DNA from: DATAXP01 sp036272935
GTDB lineage: Bacteria; Planctomycetota; Planctomycetia; Pirellulales; PNKZ01
Direction of reading: 5' to 3'
NCBI GenBank assembly: GCA_036272935.1
Contig: DATAXP010000147.1
Location: 1 to 44,187 of the forward strand
Length of the DNA stretch: 44,187 bases
Part shown: piece by piece, positions 1 to 9,010 of the stretch
How the letters are laid out: each line of letters begins with the position of its first letter
Numbering within the stretch: the first letter of the stretch is position 1
Position numbers and translations under genes: made by a program
Notes under the pieces: generated by a model
The model's input: only the letters and a program-made list of their open reading frames with translations
Database searches by the model: none
What the model was told of the DNA's origin: nothing

Positions 1-63
1 CCTCCGAAAAACACTCGACCAGTGACAGCACGCGCTGCGCCATGCGACCGACCTCCGTGAGAG

Positions 64-165
64 AATACAATGCCTCCAGCCACGGACAATCTTTCGCTGC
101 TAGCCTTCACTCCGGCAAGCACACTGCGAACAATCCTCTTCTACGAACAACGTGCGTTTGCCCTG
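64..165 (+). repeat. Left copy of a 102-bp inverted repeat bracketing the window
   Basis: This stretch matches the reverse complement of 44086-44187 at 100 of 102 positions; the differences are at 120 (C/G) and 142 (T/C). Similarity breaks down after 165. The right copy runs to the last base of the window, so the repeat may continue outside it. A 40-codon ORF (70-192, MPPATDNLSLLAFTP...) starts inside it, but both substitutions change the protein, so coding is doubtful. It may be a dispersed repeat or the edge of a larger element; the family was not recognised. Confidence 0.93.
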
Positions 166-190
166 TGGGGCCCCCCAGGAACCAAAAAAT

Positions 191-208
191 AAACTCGGCG
201 AGTTTTTT
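191..208 (+). terminator. Small hairpin with T-run upstream of the helicase gene
   Basis: AAACTC (191-196) pairs with GAGTTT (200-205) around a 3-nt loop, and T's continue to 208. It follows the repeat copy and could end a transcript entering from the left. The stem is short and AT-rich, so this is weak. Apart from the repeat and this hairpin I see nothing in bases 1-308. Confidence 0.3.
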
Positions 209-308
209 GCTCAGGAGATTAAGTGAGAAACAGGCGTTGATTGCTCCCGCGGCCGCGCGTCGTACAATCCTCCTTTCGCACCGAGCGCGGAAGAGCCACG
301 GCGATTGT

Positions 309-2321
309 ATGCCCCACGACCTCAACGATGCCCAACGTGCCGCCGTCACCACGCGCAGCGGTCCCTTGCTGGTGCTAGCCGGCGCGGGGACTGGCAAGAC
401 GCGAGTGGTCACGTTCCGCATCGCCGAGTTGATCCGGCACGGCACGCGCCCGGATCGCATCCTGGGGGTCACTTTTACTAACAAGGCGGCGGCCGAGATG
501 CAGTCGCGAGCCGCCGAGCTGCTCGGCAAGCGGCTGCCCGCGAAGCCTGAGATTTCGACGTTCCATTCGCTGTGCGTGCGTATTCTGCGGCGGAACATTC
601 GGCGGCTGGGGTATCCCGAGACGTTCACGATCTACGATCGCTCGGACCAAGAGGCGGCGGCCCGTGGCGTGCTGCGCGAGCTCAAGGTGCCGGGCGAGGC
701 GCTGCGGCCCGGCGATATGCTGGCACTGGTGAGCCGGTGGAAGAGCGCGTCGATCGGCCCGCAACAGGCCACGAAGGAGGCACGCACCGATAAGGAGCAC
801 CTGGCCTCGATGGCCTATCGCCGGTACGAACAGGCACTCAAGAATGCCGCCGCGCTCGACTTCGACGACCTGCTGCTGAAAACCGAGGAGCTGCTGCACC
901 GCTTTGCCGAGGCACGCGAGGCCGAGGCGGCACGGTTCGATCACGTCCTGGTCGACGAGTACCAGGACACGAACGGCTCGCAGTACCGGATCATTCGGGC
1001 GCTGGCCGAGAAGCATCGCAACCTGTGCGTGGTCGGCGACGACGATCAGTCGATCTACGGTTGGCGCGGCGCCGAGGTGCGGCACATCTTGCGCTTCAAG
1101 GACGATTGGCCAGAAGCCAAGATCGTGCGTCTCGAGGAAAACTATCGTTCGACCGATGCGATCCTGGCGCTAGCAAACCGGCTGATCCGCTTCAACCGCC
1201 AGCGGCACGAGAAGGTGCTGCGCGCGTCGCGCATCGGCGGAGAGAAGCCGCGGATTGTGCAGTATCCCGACGAAGCGACCGAGGCGCAGCAGGTGGTGGG
1301 GGAGATCAACGGTTTGATTTTCAACCGGCGCGTGCAGCCGCGCGACGTGGCGATCCTGTTCCGCACCAACGAGCAGCCGCGAGCGTTCGAGGCCGAGCTG
1401 CGGCGGCTCAAACTGCCGTACACGCTCATTGGCGGGATGAGCTTTTACGATCGCAAGGAAGTGCGCGACGTGCTGGCCTACGTGAAGCTGCTGGCTCAGC
1501 CGGACGATGAAGTCGCGCTGCTGCGCGTGGTAAACACCCCGCCCAGAGGCATTGGCCCACGGGCCGTCGAGCTGCTGATGGCCCATGCCGTCGAGCGGGG
1601 CGAGCGGGTTTGGAACACGCTGCCGGGCGTCTCCACGATCGAACGGCTTCCGCCGGCGGCGCGCGAGGGGTTGCAAAAGCTCCAGAGGCTCGTCGAGGAG
1701 TATCGCCGCCGCGCCGAGCGCGAACCGCTGGTCGACGTGGTCGCGAGCCTGGTGCATTCAATCGGCTATCAGCAAGAGATCGACCGGCTGTACAAAGAGC
1801 CGAACGAACGCAGCGCGCGGTGGAACAGTGTGGAGGAAGTAATCAATGCCCTGGGCCAGTACCAGCAGCGCGCCAAGCAGCCGACGTTGAAGGGCTTTTT
1901 GGACGAGATCGCCCTGGGCAACCGCGACGAGGAGAACGACAAGGAATCGAAGCTGGCCCGCAATGCCATCGTGCTGATGACGCTGCACGCGGCGAAGGGG
2001 CTCGAGTTCCCGCATGTCTATATGATCGGTATGGAAGAGGGGCTGTTGCCGCATCACCGATCGGTCGCAGCAGACGACACGGCCATCGACGAGGAGCGGC
2101 GGCTGTGCTACGTCGGCATCACCCGGGCGCGCGACCGGCTGACGATGTCGCTGGCCCTGAGCCGGCACAAATGGGGCAAGCCGCGGCCGACGCAGCCGAG
2201 CCGGTTCCTATTCGAGTTGCACGGCAACGCCGATTCGCCGCAAGCCGTTGCCGCACGAAAGCAAGCAGTGCCATCCGCCAAAGGTCCGAAAGCAGGGACC
2301 GCGAAACGAGCTCGCCGATAG
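309..2321 (+). CDS. UvrD/PcrA/Rep-family superfamily 1 DNA helicase
   Basis: ATP-dependent 3'-5' DNA helicase of about 670 residues, the usual length for PcrA/UvrD. Helicase motifs appear in order: Q-motif region LNDAQRAAV at the N-terminus, Walker A GAGTGKT, motif Ia TFTNKAAAEM, Walker B VDEYQDTN, motif III VVGDDDQSIYGWRGA, motif IV ENYRS, motif V TLHAAKGLEF and motif VI YVGITRARDRL. The frame is open upstream to 42, but the ATG at 309 places LNDAQ right after the start as in relatives, and the upstream part overlaps the repeat and a hairpin. Its role is DNA repair or removal of roadblocks during replication. It stands alone and is convergent with the glycan operon. Which paralogue it is (PcrA, UvrD or Rep) cannot be settled by eye. 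Confidence 0.95.
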   Translation: MPHDLNDAQRAAVTTRSGPLLVLAGAGTGKTRVVTFRIAELIRHGTRPDRILGVTFTNKAAAEMQSRAAELLGKRLPAKPEISTFHSLCVRILRRNIRRLGYPETFTIYDRSDQEAAARGVLRELKVPGEALRPGDMLALVSRWKSASIGPQQATKEARTDKEHLASMAYRRYEQALKNAAALDFDDLLLKTEELLHRFAEAREAEAARFDHVLVDEYQDTNGSQYRIIRALAEKHRNLCVVGDDDQSIYGWRGAEVRHILRFKDDWPEAKIVRLEENYRSTDAILALANRLIRFNRQRHEKVLRASRIGGEKPRIVQYPDEATEAQQVVGEINGLIFNRRVQPRDVAILFRTNEQPRAFEAELRRLKLPYTLIGGMSFYDRKEVRDVLAYVKLLAQPDDEVALLRVVNTPPRGIGPRAVELLMAHAVERGERVWNTLPGVSTIERLPPAAREGLQKLQRLVEEYRRRAEREPLVDVVASLVHSIGYQQEIDRLYKEPNERSARWNSVEEVINALGQYQQRAKQPTLKGFLDEIALGNRDEENDKESKLARNAIVLMTLHAAKGLEFPHVYMIGMEEGLLPHHRSVAADDTAIDEERRLCYVGITRARDRLTMSLALSRHKWGKPRPTQPSRFLFELHGNADSPQAVAARKQAVPSAKGPKAGTAKRARR

Positions 2322-2393
2322 CATGGCCGCTGGCAAGGTTAAGTGTCAGCGATGGAACCGGTGAAGCTCTGTAGGCTCGAGGTGTTGGCAACT

Positions 2394-2407
2394 GCGCGCT
2401 AGCGCGC
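2394..2407. other. Perfect 14-bp palindrome at the end of the glycan operon
   Basis: GCGCGCTAGCGCGC is fully self-complementary and contains the stop codon of the last minus-strand gene. It lies between two convergent genes (helicase ending 2321, GT87 ending 2399). It has no loop and no T-run, so it is not a convincing terminator. The rest of 2322-2393 shows nothing. Confidence 0.35.
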
Positions 2408-3670
2408 GCTCGTTGCAAGCGCGTTCGGCAGCGCTTCGCGATCGATTGCCTGCGCTGCGCGGCTCGGCCAGTAGGCGCTCACCAAGATTGCGCACGCCAT
2501 GGCGATCATCACCAAGGGGCCGATGATGCAGCCGATGCTCACGTCGTCGCGGACGCACATGAAGCCTTTTGGCACGAGCATCAACGCAAAGCCAAGCGTG
2601 TAAAGCAGCGCGGCGCGGCGCGGCAGATACGAGTTCATGAAAAGCGCCAGCGGCAGGTACAGAAGGACGAGCTTGTAATCGAAAGAGACTTTCGGCACAA
2701 GAACGATGGCAAAAGTGATCAACGCGCAACTCTCCCACGACTTCAGTCGGCATCGCAGGTGAGCGGCCAGCAGCAACCCCAAGGTCGCGAGGCTGAAGAG
2801 CAGGTTGAGTCGGTTGAACACTGCAATCGGTTCCTCGCGCGCACCGAGCAAGAAGCCGCAGGAGCGCAGCATGCCGTGGAAACTCGATCCGTGCTGAACG
2901 ACGTGCGTGCCCGTGTCGGCACTCGCGTCGCACGTACGCAGTACCCCCAGCATGTCACGCGCGTTGGCCACGATCCCGCCGTCGAACACCGCGAGGCTCG
3001 AAACGCTCAGCAGCAGCGTCAGCACGCAGCAGCCGGCAAACGCCTGGTACTGGCGTCGGGCCAGGTACATCAGGGCGAACAGGCCCGGATAAAGCTTCAT
3101 GGCCGCGGCGCACGACAACGCAACGACCGACCAGCCGACCTTGCCGCGTTGCATGCAGGCAACGAACGCCGCGATAAGCAAGAACAGCAGCCCCTCGATG
3201 TTGCCGCGGTCAACAACCATCTGCACCGGGTAACTCATCACGCACAGCACGAAGACGTTCTTCAGGTTGTCCAGGCGATCGTCGACGCGCAAGGTCCACG
3301 CCAGATAAGCGCTAATGCCGACGAGCGTACCGATGAGAAACAGCGGGAGCGCCGCGTTGTACGGAATTGCGGCGAGCGGTTTGAACAAGATGTGCGTGAA
3401 TGGGAAATAGTTGCTGGGCACGACGACCGAGCTGGGGCGATACGGGTTGGGGTCGTGCGACTGGGCCCAGGTGACATAGAAATCGCCGAAGTAATGATTC
3501 TCGGTGCCGCCGGCAAAAGCGTCGAACCGATCGTGTGGCTTGCACAGCCATGTCGTCGCCGGATAAGGCAAGTTGCCATAGCCGGCGCGGCAATAATGGA
3601 TGCACACCGACGAGCCGAAACCGATGAGCACGATCAGCGTCAGCAGCTTCAACCGCTCACTCTTCGACAT
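2399..3670 (-). CDS. GT87-like (DUF2029) integral membrane glycosyltransferase
   Basis: Polytopic membrane protein of 423 residues with about nine or more hydrophobic segments, the first right after MSKSERLKL. Family-like features are the extracytoplasmic loop after TM1 carrying aromatic and Asp residues, NYFPFTHI, and AMKLYPGLFALMYLARR, the Lys-Tyr-Pro signature common in GT87 polyprenol-phosphate-sugar mannosyltransferase relatives. It probably transfers a lipid-linked sugar on the outer face of the cytoplasmic membrane. The ORF is open to 3880, but the ATG at 3670 has a GGAGAGGAAAGG Shine-Dalgarno region and precedes TM1, so I chose it. It lies 44 nt after the GT2 gene and is the last gene of the operon. 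The sugar specificity is unknown. Confidence 0.75.
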   Translation of the reverse strand: MSKSERLKLLTLIVLIGFGSSVCIHYCRAGYGNLPYPATTWLCKPHDRFDAFAGGTENHYFGDFYVTWAQSHDPNPYRPSSVVVPSNYFPFTHILFKPLAAIPYNAALPLFLIGTLVGISAYLAWTLRVDDRLDNLKNVFVLCVMSYPVQMVVDRGNIEGLLFLLIAAFVACMQRGKVGWSVVALSCAAAMKLYPGLFALMYLARRQYQAFAGCCVLTLLLSVSSLAVFDGGIVANARDMLGVLRTCDASADTGTHVVQHGSSFHGMLRSCGFLLGAREEPIAVFNRLNLLFSLATLGLLLAAHLRCRLKSWESCALITFAIVLVPKVSFDYKLVLLYLPLALFMNSYLPRRAALLYTLGFALMLVPKGFMCVRDDVSIGCIIGPLVMIAMACAILVSAYWPSRAAQAIDREALPNALATSAR

Positions 3671-3714
3671 GTGCAACCTTTCCTCTCCGACGCGACCCGC
3701 GCCGGTCGATAATG

Positions 3715-4692
3715 CTACGCCGATTTTCTCAGCGCAAGCTGGCATGACGGCTCTTCCTCGGCAGCGTTGAGTAGTTCCGTGTCGATCACCACCTGCGGTC
3801 GCGGCGAGACCTGTTCGAACACGCGCCACAAGTATTCGCCGATAATGGCGAGCATGGCAATCATCACACTCAGCAGGCAACTCAGCAGCACGATGAGCGT
3901 CGCGAAGCCTGGCACGGGCCGATTGCCAGCCAGGGCATTCACGCCAACGGACAGCCCGTAGCAGCCGCTCAGCGTCGCCATGCCCAAGCCAATCATGGCG
4001 ACCAGTCGCAGCGGAAATGGCGAGAAGCCGAGAAACGAATCACTAAACAACTTCAGTTTTTTGAGCAGCGTCCAACGCGAGCGCCCATGCTTGCGTTGCC
4101 GACGATCGTAAAGAATCGTCTGACATTCGAACCCGAGGCTGTAGGCGTAGATCGTGGGATGGACGTTTTTGCCGCTGGCCAGCATGTGCGGCAGCATACT
4201 GCGGTCCATCAACGCCATGTCGAAGCCGGTTGATGGGTAATCGGCAACCACCAGCTTCCTCAGCAATTGGTAGTAGAGCCAGGCCAGCGTCTTGGTCAAC
4301 GGAGGGTCTTGTCGGCTGCGACGAACGCAAATCACGAAGCGCGTCCCGCGCAGCCAATGGTCCACCATTTCCAGCACCAGTGTCGGGGGATCCTGCAGGT
4401 CGGCGGCAATCACGACGAAGCAATCCCCGCTGACGTATCGCATGCCGGTCCCTGATGCCAACACCGCGCCGAAGTTGCGCGTCAAGCGGATCAGCTTCGT
4501 CGCGGGGCGCCGACGCCTGATGTTCAGCAGCTCGACAAACGAGCCGTCGCGCGAGCCGTCGTCGACGAAGATCAGCTCCATCGCCATGCCACGATCGCGC
4601 AGACCCGCTTCGACGCGCTCGAGCTCGTCAAACAGCGGCGGCAACGATTGCTCATTGTAATACACAGGCACGATGATTGAGAGCTTCTTCAC
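3715..4692 (-). CDS. Glycosyltransferase family 2, polyprenol-phosphate sugar transferase (GtrB/ArnC/DPM1-like)
   Basis: GT-A fold domain beginning KKLSIIVPVYYNEQ, then FVDDGSRDGS and AADLQDPP (the DxxD-type nucleotide site of this subfamily), followed near the C-terminus by two transmembrane segments and the GEYLWRVFEQ motif usual in GtrB/ArnC-type enzymes. It probably moves a nucleotide-activated sugar onto undecaprenyl phosphate at the inner face of the membrane, making the donor for the adjacent GT87 enzyme. The start is taken as GTG 4692, giving 325 residues. Longer frames run into the upstream aminotransferase gene (ending 4731), and the family normally starts just before the SIIVPV strand. 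The Shine-Dalgarno is poor, so the start is moderately certain. Confidence 0.88.
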   Translation of the reverse strand: MKKLSIIVPVYYNEQSLPPLFDELERVEAGLRDRGMAMELIFVDDGSRDGSFVELLNIRRRRPATKLIRLTRNFGAVLASGTGMRYVSGDCFVVIAADLQDPPTLVLEMVDHWLRGTRFVICVRRSRQDPPLTKTLAWLYYQLLRKLVVADYPSTGFDMALMDRSMLPHMLASGKNVHPTIYAYSLGFECQTILYDRRQRKHGRSRWTLLKKLKLFSDSFLGFSPFPLRLVAMIGLGMATLSGCYGLSVGVNALAGNRPVPGFATLIVLLSCLLSVMIAMLAIIGEYLWRVFEQVSPRPQVVIDTELLNAAEEEPSCQLALRKSA

Positions 4693-4730
4693 GGTATCAC
4701 GTTGTTGGTTGGAGGATCCAACGCCTCGGC

Positions 4731-5876
4731 TTAGGCGGCGCGGCGGGCCGCGCGTCGCAAGCCACGGCCGAATTCTGGTCGCTCGATCGCGCGACACGCG
4801 TCGATCACCTTGTCGATTTGCGAATCGCTAAGGTTCGGGTACATCGGCAGGCTGAGCACTTCCTGCGGCAACTGTTCGGCGACTGGCAGCGCACCGTGCG
4901 CCAATCCGAGATGGGCATAGGCCGGCTGATGGTGCGGAGGCGTTGGGTAATGAATGAGCGTCTCGACGCCGCGCTGCGCCAAGGTCAGCCGCAGGGCATC
5001 GCGCGCCGCGCTACGCACGACGAACACATGCCATACCGGCACGCACTCGGACGCCACGGAAGGCAAAACAAGTTCGGTTTCGGCCAAGCCCGCCCGGTAG
5101 CGCTCGGCGATCACACGCCGGCGATCGTTCCAGGTGTCGAGATACCTCAGCTTTACGCGGAGCACCGCGGCCTGGATTTCGTCCAGCCGCGTGTTGAAGC
5201 CGGCGAGAGCGTGCTCGTACTTCTTCATGGAACCGTAGTTTCTCAACAGGCGTAATGTTGTGTCGAGACATGGATCGTTGGTTGTGATCGCACCACCATC
5301 GCCGAGAGCGCCGAGATTCTTGCCGGGATAGAAGCTGAATGCCGCGGCATCGCCCAGGGTTCCCGCGCGGACGCCGCGGTAGGTCGCCCCGTGGGCTTGC
5401 GCGGCATCCTCGATCAGCTTGAGGCCGTGGCGGTCGGCGATCGCGCGGATCGGTTCCATGGCGGCGGTCTGGCCGTAAAGATGCACGGCGATGATCGCCC
5501 GTGTGCGCGGGGTGATGGCACGCTTGAGAAGCATCGGATCGAGATTGAATGTGGCTGGGTCGGGATCCACGGGGACGGGGGTTGCCCCGGTGTACGTGAC
5601 GGCCAGCCAAGTGGCAATGAACGTGTTGGCCGGCACGAGCACTTCGTCACCGGGACCGAAGCCGTAGGCCCGCAATATCAGATGGATGGCATCGAGCCCA
5701 TTGCCGACGCCTATGCAGTGTCGCGCGCCACAATACGCCGCGAACTCTTGTTCAAACGCCAATTGTTCCGCGCCCTGGATGTACCACCCGGAGTCGACCA
5801 CTCGGGCGATCGCCGCGTGCAGCTCGGCATGAATCGAGTCGTGCAGACCCTTCAAGTCGAGAAAAGCGATCTTCAT
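4731..5876 (-). CDS. DegT/DnrJ/EryC1/StrS-family nucleotide-sugar aminotransferase
   Basis: PLP-dependent fold-type I aminotransferase of 381 residues, the normal family length. The Schiff-base lysine is K186 in FSFYPGKNLGALGDGG. D157 in IEDAAQAHGA is expected to contact the PLP nitrogen, and GNGLDAIHLIL near residue 58 forms the phosphate-binding helix. It sits directly downstream of a 3,4-ketoisomerase gene, so the likely substrate is a dTDP-3-keto-6-deoxyhexose and the product a 3-amino-3,6-dideoxyhexose (FdtB/QdtB-like). Starts at ATG 5876, MKIAFLDLKG, where homologues begin; 17 further upstream codons are open. The exact sugar (Fuc3N or Qui3N) is inferred from context and cannot be fixed by eye. 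Confidence 0.9.
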   Translation of the reverse strand: MKIAFLDLKGLHDSIHAELHAAIARVVDSGWYIQGAEQLAFEQEFAAYCGARHCIGVGNGLDAIHLILRAYGFGPGDEVLVPANTFIATWLAVTYTGATPVPVDPDPATFNLDPMLLKRAITPRTRAIIAVHLYGQTAAMEPIRAIADRHGLKLIEDAAQAHGATYRGVRAGTLGDAAAFSFYPGKNLGALGDGGAITTNDPCLDTTLRLLRNYGSMKKYEHALAGFNTRLDEIQAAVLRVKLRYLDTWNDRRRVIAERYRAGLAETELVLPSVASECVPVWHVFVVRSAARDALRLTLAQRGVETLIHYPTPPHHQPAYAHLGLAHGALPVAEQLPQEVLSLPMYPNLSDSQIDKVIDACRAIERPEFGRGLRRAARRAA

Positions 5877-5923
5877 GCGTGGTGCCTTCCGTGTTCGCTG
5901 CGCCGATCGCAGCGTCCGCAGCG

Positions 5924-6388
5924 TCAACCGGCGCGACGGAGCTTGCCTCGGCTCGCCGACCGCGTGCGGCTGCCGGCCGTGCCTAGTTTTCTGAAACGCA
6001 GGAAATCATCGTAATCGCGCAGGTAATCGGCTTCGTCGTAGCGCTCCGACGCCAGCACCATGCACACCGATCCGGAGGAGAAGTTGTCCAACTCACGCCA
6101 GATCAGCGGCGGAATGTAGAGTCCCATGTACGAGCGATTGAGATGGAAACGGCGCTTCTCGCTGCCATCGTCCAGCGTAACGTCGAAGCTTCCGGCCATT
6201 GCCACCATGAGCTGATGCAATGCCTTGTGGGCATGACCGCCGCGCACGGCGCCCCCCGGCACGTCGTACAGATAGTAGGCGCGTTCGATCGAAAAAGGGA
6301 TGTGTCGATCCGACTCGATAAACGTCAGGTTTCCGCGGCTGTCCTGCACCCGCGGCAGCTCAATCAGCCGGCAGTTCGAAACGCCCAT
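5924..6388 (-). CDS. dTDP-4-oxo-6-deoxyglucose 3,4-ketoisomerase-like cupin (FdtA/QdtA/WxcM)
   Basis: Single cupin domain of 154 residues. It carries the family motif RGGHAHK, whose histidines form the active site, after SRGNLTFIE and YYLYDVPGG, then YIPPLIWRELDNFS and the terminal YDEADYLRDYDDF signature typical of WxcM/FdtA proteins. It is expected to convert dTDP-4-keto-6-deoxyglucose to the 3-keto sugar that the next gene's aminotransferase uses. Two ATGs (6391 and 6388) follow AGGAG; 6388 has the better 5-nt spacing. A longer frame from 6421 would overlap the FemAB-like gene by 8 nt. A basic tail of about 20 residues after the family C-terminus is unusual. Confidence 0.87.
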   Translation of the reverse strand: MGVSNCRLIELPRVQDSRGNLTFIESDRHIPFSIERAYYLYDVPGGAVRGGHAHKALHQLMVAMAGSFDVTLDDGSEKRRFHLNRSYMGLYIPPLIWRELDNFSSGSVCMVLASERYDEADYLRDYDDFLRFRKLGTAGSRTRSASRGKLRRAG

Positions 6389-6413
6389 CATGGCTCCTGA
6401 AGCGCAGGCTTTT

Positions 6414-7391
6414 TTAGGCACACTTCACCGCGCCGCCCTGCGCCGTGGTGGCGACCTCGTAAAACTCATGGACGACGCCGCCGGCGCCGAACTCGCGTTT
6501 GAATTGGTACAGCGATTGGTTTAGCACACGGCCCTGGTTTTCATTGCTGTTGCCGAAATCGAAGTAGCGCTTGCCGGCGCTTTCCGCGCGGTCGATGACG
6601 TATTCAAACAGCAGGTCAAGCGCTCCCGCCGCGTTGCCCGCCTCGGACGACGTAATGTACTGGGCATGCATCACCGGACCGCAGTCGAATAGCACAACCG
6701 CTCCCACGACTTCGCCACTGAGCAGCGCCGAGACGAATGTGATCTCGTCGGGGAACCATTGCCGCAATTGCTCGATCTCGTCGAGGGTGTGAACCGGCTT
6801 GACGCCATGGCGATGGCGCAGCCGTTCTTCGAGCACGCACCAAATGGCGGCGGCGTGGCGAGGCCCTTCGTCAATGGTCACGCCGGCACGGGCCGCCTTC
6901 TTTATGCCGCGCCTGCGCCGCGAGCTGACCGCTCCACGCTGCTCCAGCGCGATGGTCGCCGTCAGATCGCAGCGGAAGCGGGCGGCTCCCAGCCGCAGCA
7001 AAGCGTAAAGGTCATCCTGCATCGCGACGCGGTGGTAAATATGGGGCACGGCCTTGTACACCACGCGGCGAAAGCCCAGCGTCCCGTAATAGTCGACAAT
7101 CTGCGCCAAGGCGTCGATCAGCCGCCCGCCATACAGGCTCGGCGCGCAGAGCAGGCCGCCGTAGGTGATCCCCGGATGGCTACATACGGTCGTTGGATCG
7201 TCGGGTTGGACGGCGGCCGGCAGCGCAGCCAACCAATCACGTCCATCCTCGACGACGACCGACCGGTCGCGAAACCGATCGCCGTGATACGCCAGGAATC
7301 GGCGTCGATGCAGAAAGGTCGCTTGGGCCGCCCGGCCGCAAAAGGCGTCCCAGGCAGCGGCATCGTCGGGAGTGTAAGGGCGCACTTTCAT
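6414..7391 (-). CDS. FemAB/GNAT-like acyl- or aminoacyltransferase of a glycan cluster
   Basis: Protein of 325 residues with a double-GNAT (FemAB-like) arrangement. The central SSRRRRGIKKAARAGVTID resembles the R-x-R-x-I-KKA segment of FemABX and PEP-CTERM-associated GNAT proteins. The C-terminal half carries GEVVGAVVLFD, HAQYITSS and KRYFDFGNSNE, close to the usual Y-F-D-F-G motif. Relatives in O-antigen/exopolysaccharide clusters are thought to attach acyl or amino-acid groups to a glycan amine; the acceptor here is inferred to be the amino sugar made by its neighbours. The gene is 3 nt downstream of the preceding one, so it is probably translationally coupled. Confidence 0.72.
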   Translation of the reverse strand: MKVRPYTPDDAAAWDAFCGRAAQATFLHRRRFLAYHGDRFRDRSVVVEDGRDWLAALPAAVQPDDPTTVCSHPGITYGGLLCAPSLYGGRLIDALAQIVDYYGTLGFRRVVYKAVPHIYHRVAMQDDLYALLRLGAARFRCDLTATIALEQRGAVSSRRRRGIKKAARAGVTIDEGPRHAAAIWCVLEERLRHRHGVKPVHTLDEIEQLRQWFPDEITFVSALLSGEVVGAVVLFDCGPVMHAQYITSSEAGNAAGALDLLFEYVIDRAESAGKRYFDFGNSNENQGRVLNQSLYQFKREFGAGGVVHEFYEVATTAQGGAVKCA

Positions 7392-7394
7392 CGG

Positions 7395-8327
7395 CTACTC
7401 GTCGTCCAACACCGCGGCCGCGAATCCGTATTTGCCAAACTCGTTGCCGTTGTAAAACACATAGAGCCGGCCGCCGATTTCGATCGGAGCCGCGTACATG
7501 ATCGCTTGTGAATCGAAACCGTCGGACGACACGTCCAATTGGAGGTGGTCGTCTCTGCGGATCCAACCGTGGCCGTCGGGCGATTCGGCGTAGCCGAGAC
7601 GGTACCCAGCCGAGGAGATGCGTCGCACGGAATAGAACATACGATACGTTCCGTCGGCTTTGCGCAGCACCGCGGGTCGGCCGAAGCCGTGCTCATCGGG
7701 CTGCGTGACGGCGATTTGTAGGGCGCCTTCCGTGGGCCAGGCGACGCCGTCGGCCGATTCGGCATAGCGAATGTCGTAGACCGGCACGCTCTTGCCAGCG
7801 ACGGTGGTCCAGGCGCTGCCGCCGACATACCATAGTCGGAACTTGTCGCCGTCGCGAACGCAGTACGGGCCGGCACGGAAATACAGCTCAGCCGTCGACC
7901 GCTCGAGCAGCGGCGTTTGTGTCCAGCGGCGGAAGCTGTTGCCACCGTCGTCGCTGGTCGCCAACCCGGTCAACAGGCGGTAACGGATCTTCGTGCCGAG
8001 CTCGAACCCGACGTAGTACATGAGCACGCGGTTGCCGCCGACCGCTACGACGGAACATGGCAACACACCGTTTTCGTCGAACGTGCCCGGCGCGCCCACG
8101 TCGAGCAGCGGCTCGGGCGCTACGCCCAGAACGGTGAGCCGGGCATCGGCCGCGAGGTCGACATAGCCGGGACGTCCGATGCCTGCGGCATCGCAGCAGG
8201 TGATGTACACACGGACGACGCGGTCGTTGAGTCGCACCGGCGTGGGGATCATGGCGTGCGACTTCGCCCAGGCCCGTGTCCCGTCAGGCCGATAGACCAG
8301 CCCTAGTCGCTTCCAGCGCATGGTCAT
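7395..8327 (-). CDS. Five-bladed beta-propeller glycosidase-like protein (GH43/GH68 superfamily)
   Basis: Cytoplasmic-looking protein of 310 residues without a signal peptide. It has repeated propeller-blade patterns: RVYITCCDAAG, RVLMYYVGFELG, FRLWYVGG, YRMFYSVRR and LYVFYNGNEFG, each an aromatic strand, plus SxDG turns (ATSDDGGNSF, YAESADGVAW, YAESPDGHGW). Such proteins recur in bacterial polysaccharide clusters with no settled activity. The lack of an export signal in a predicted glycosidase argues that it modifies or binds nucleotide- or lipid-linked sugars. It overlaps the upstream acyltransferase gene by 4 nt (8324-8327), so the two are coupled. Catalytic acids were not assigned. Confidence 0.65.
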   Translation of the reverse strand: MTMRWKRLGLVYRPDGTRAWAKSHAMIPTPVRLNDRVVRVYITCCDAAGIGRPGYVDLAADARLTVLGVAPEPLLDVGAPGTFDENGVLPCSVVAVGGNRVLMYYVGFELGTKIRYRLLTGLATSDDGGNSFRRWTQTPLLERSTAELYFRAGPYCVRDGDKFRLWYVGGSAWTTVAGKSVPVYDIRYAESADGVAWPTEGALQIAVTQPDEHGFGRPAVLRKADGTYRMFYSVRRISSAGYRLGYAESPDGHGWIRRDDHLQLDVSSDGFDSQAIMYAAPIEIGGRLYVFYNGNEFGKYGFAAAVLDDE

Positions 8328-9001
8328 TCTTTTACCTTGAAGAAGCGTAGTGCTGAGACGCGCGACGCTTCAGCGCTCGGCGCGCCGTACAGTTCGCCGG
8401 GCTGCGTGTTCTTGGAGATCGTCGCCGCCGGGGCGATCCAGTTGTCCTTGGCGATGGCGACGTTGTTGGCCACCGTGCTGTTCACGCCGAGGAAGCTATT
8501 CTCACCGATCTCGCAGAAACCTGAGATGACGACGTGCGACGAGATGAAGCAGTTGGCGCGGATGGTGGAATGATGGCCAACGTGGTTGCCGCTCCACAGC
8601 ACGACGTTCTCTCCCAGCTTGACGAACGGCTGAATGGTGTTGTCTTCGAAGACAAAACAGTGCTCACCGAGCTCGACGTTATGCCAAACCGATGCGCGCG
8701 AGCTGACGTAGCCCGCCGGCCGAAACCCTTGCTGCTTCGCCGCTTCGAAGAGACGCGTGCGCAGACGGTTTAGCTGCGTGTAGACGATCGCCGCATAGAA
8801 TTCGACGTCGCGCGGCGTGAACCACTGGCCTAGTGTCTCGAACGGCACCACCGGCAGGCCGAACAGCCGTTCGCGCTTCAGGAACGGCGTTTCGACGGAA
8901 AACCCCACCACTTCGTACGGAGAATCGTGCGTGAAATACTCGTAGGCCACTTCGGCAAACGCGCTGTCGCCAAGGATGACAAGTTGCTTGGTCTTCTCCA
9001 T
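8324..9001 (-). CDS. PglD-like left-handed beta-helix acyltransferase (sugar O/N-acetyltransferase)
   Basis: Protein of 225 residues. An N-terminal Rossmann-like nucleotide-sugar domain (KQLVILGDSAFAEVAYEYF) is followed, from about residue 100, by hexapeptide repeats (VWHNVELGEHCFVFEDNTI, VVLWSGNHVGHHSTI, CFISSHVVISGFCEIG). HVGHHS supplies the likely catalytic histidine of PglD-type enzymes. In this operon it probably N-acylates the 3-amino sugar made by the ketoisomerase/aminotransferase pair, giving a 3-acetamido-3,6-dideoxyhexose. O-acetylation of another sugar is an alternative. Its start is 9 nt after the upstream methyltransferase stop. Confidence 0.82.
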   Translation of the reverse strand: MEKTKQLVILGDSAFAEVAYEYFTHDSPYEVVGFSVETPFLKRERLFGLPVVPFETLGQWFTPRDVEFYAAIVYTQLNRLRTRLFEAAKQQGFRPAGYVSSRASVWHNVELGEHCFVFEDNTIQPFVKLGENVVLWSGNHVGHHSTIRANCFISSHVVISGFCEIGENSFLGVNSTVANNVAIAKDNWIAPAATISKNTQPGELYGAPSAEASRVSALRFFKVKE

Positions 9002-9010
9002 GGCGTAGCC

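Noticed and set aside
2759..3712. A 317-codon plus-strand open frame opposite the GT87 gene
   Set aside because: Reads as charged low-complexity sequence, while the minus strand encodes clear membrane segments and a ribosome site.
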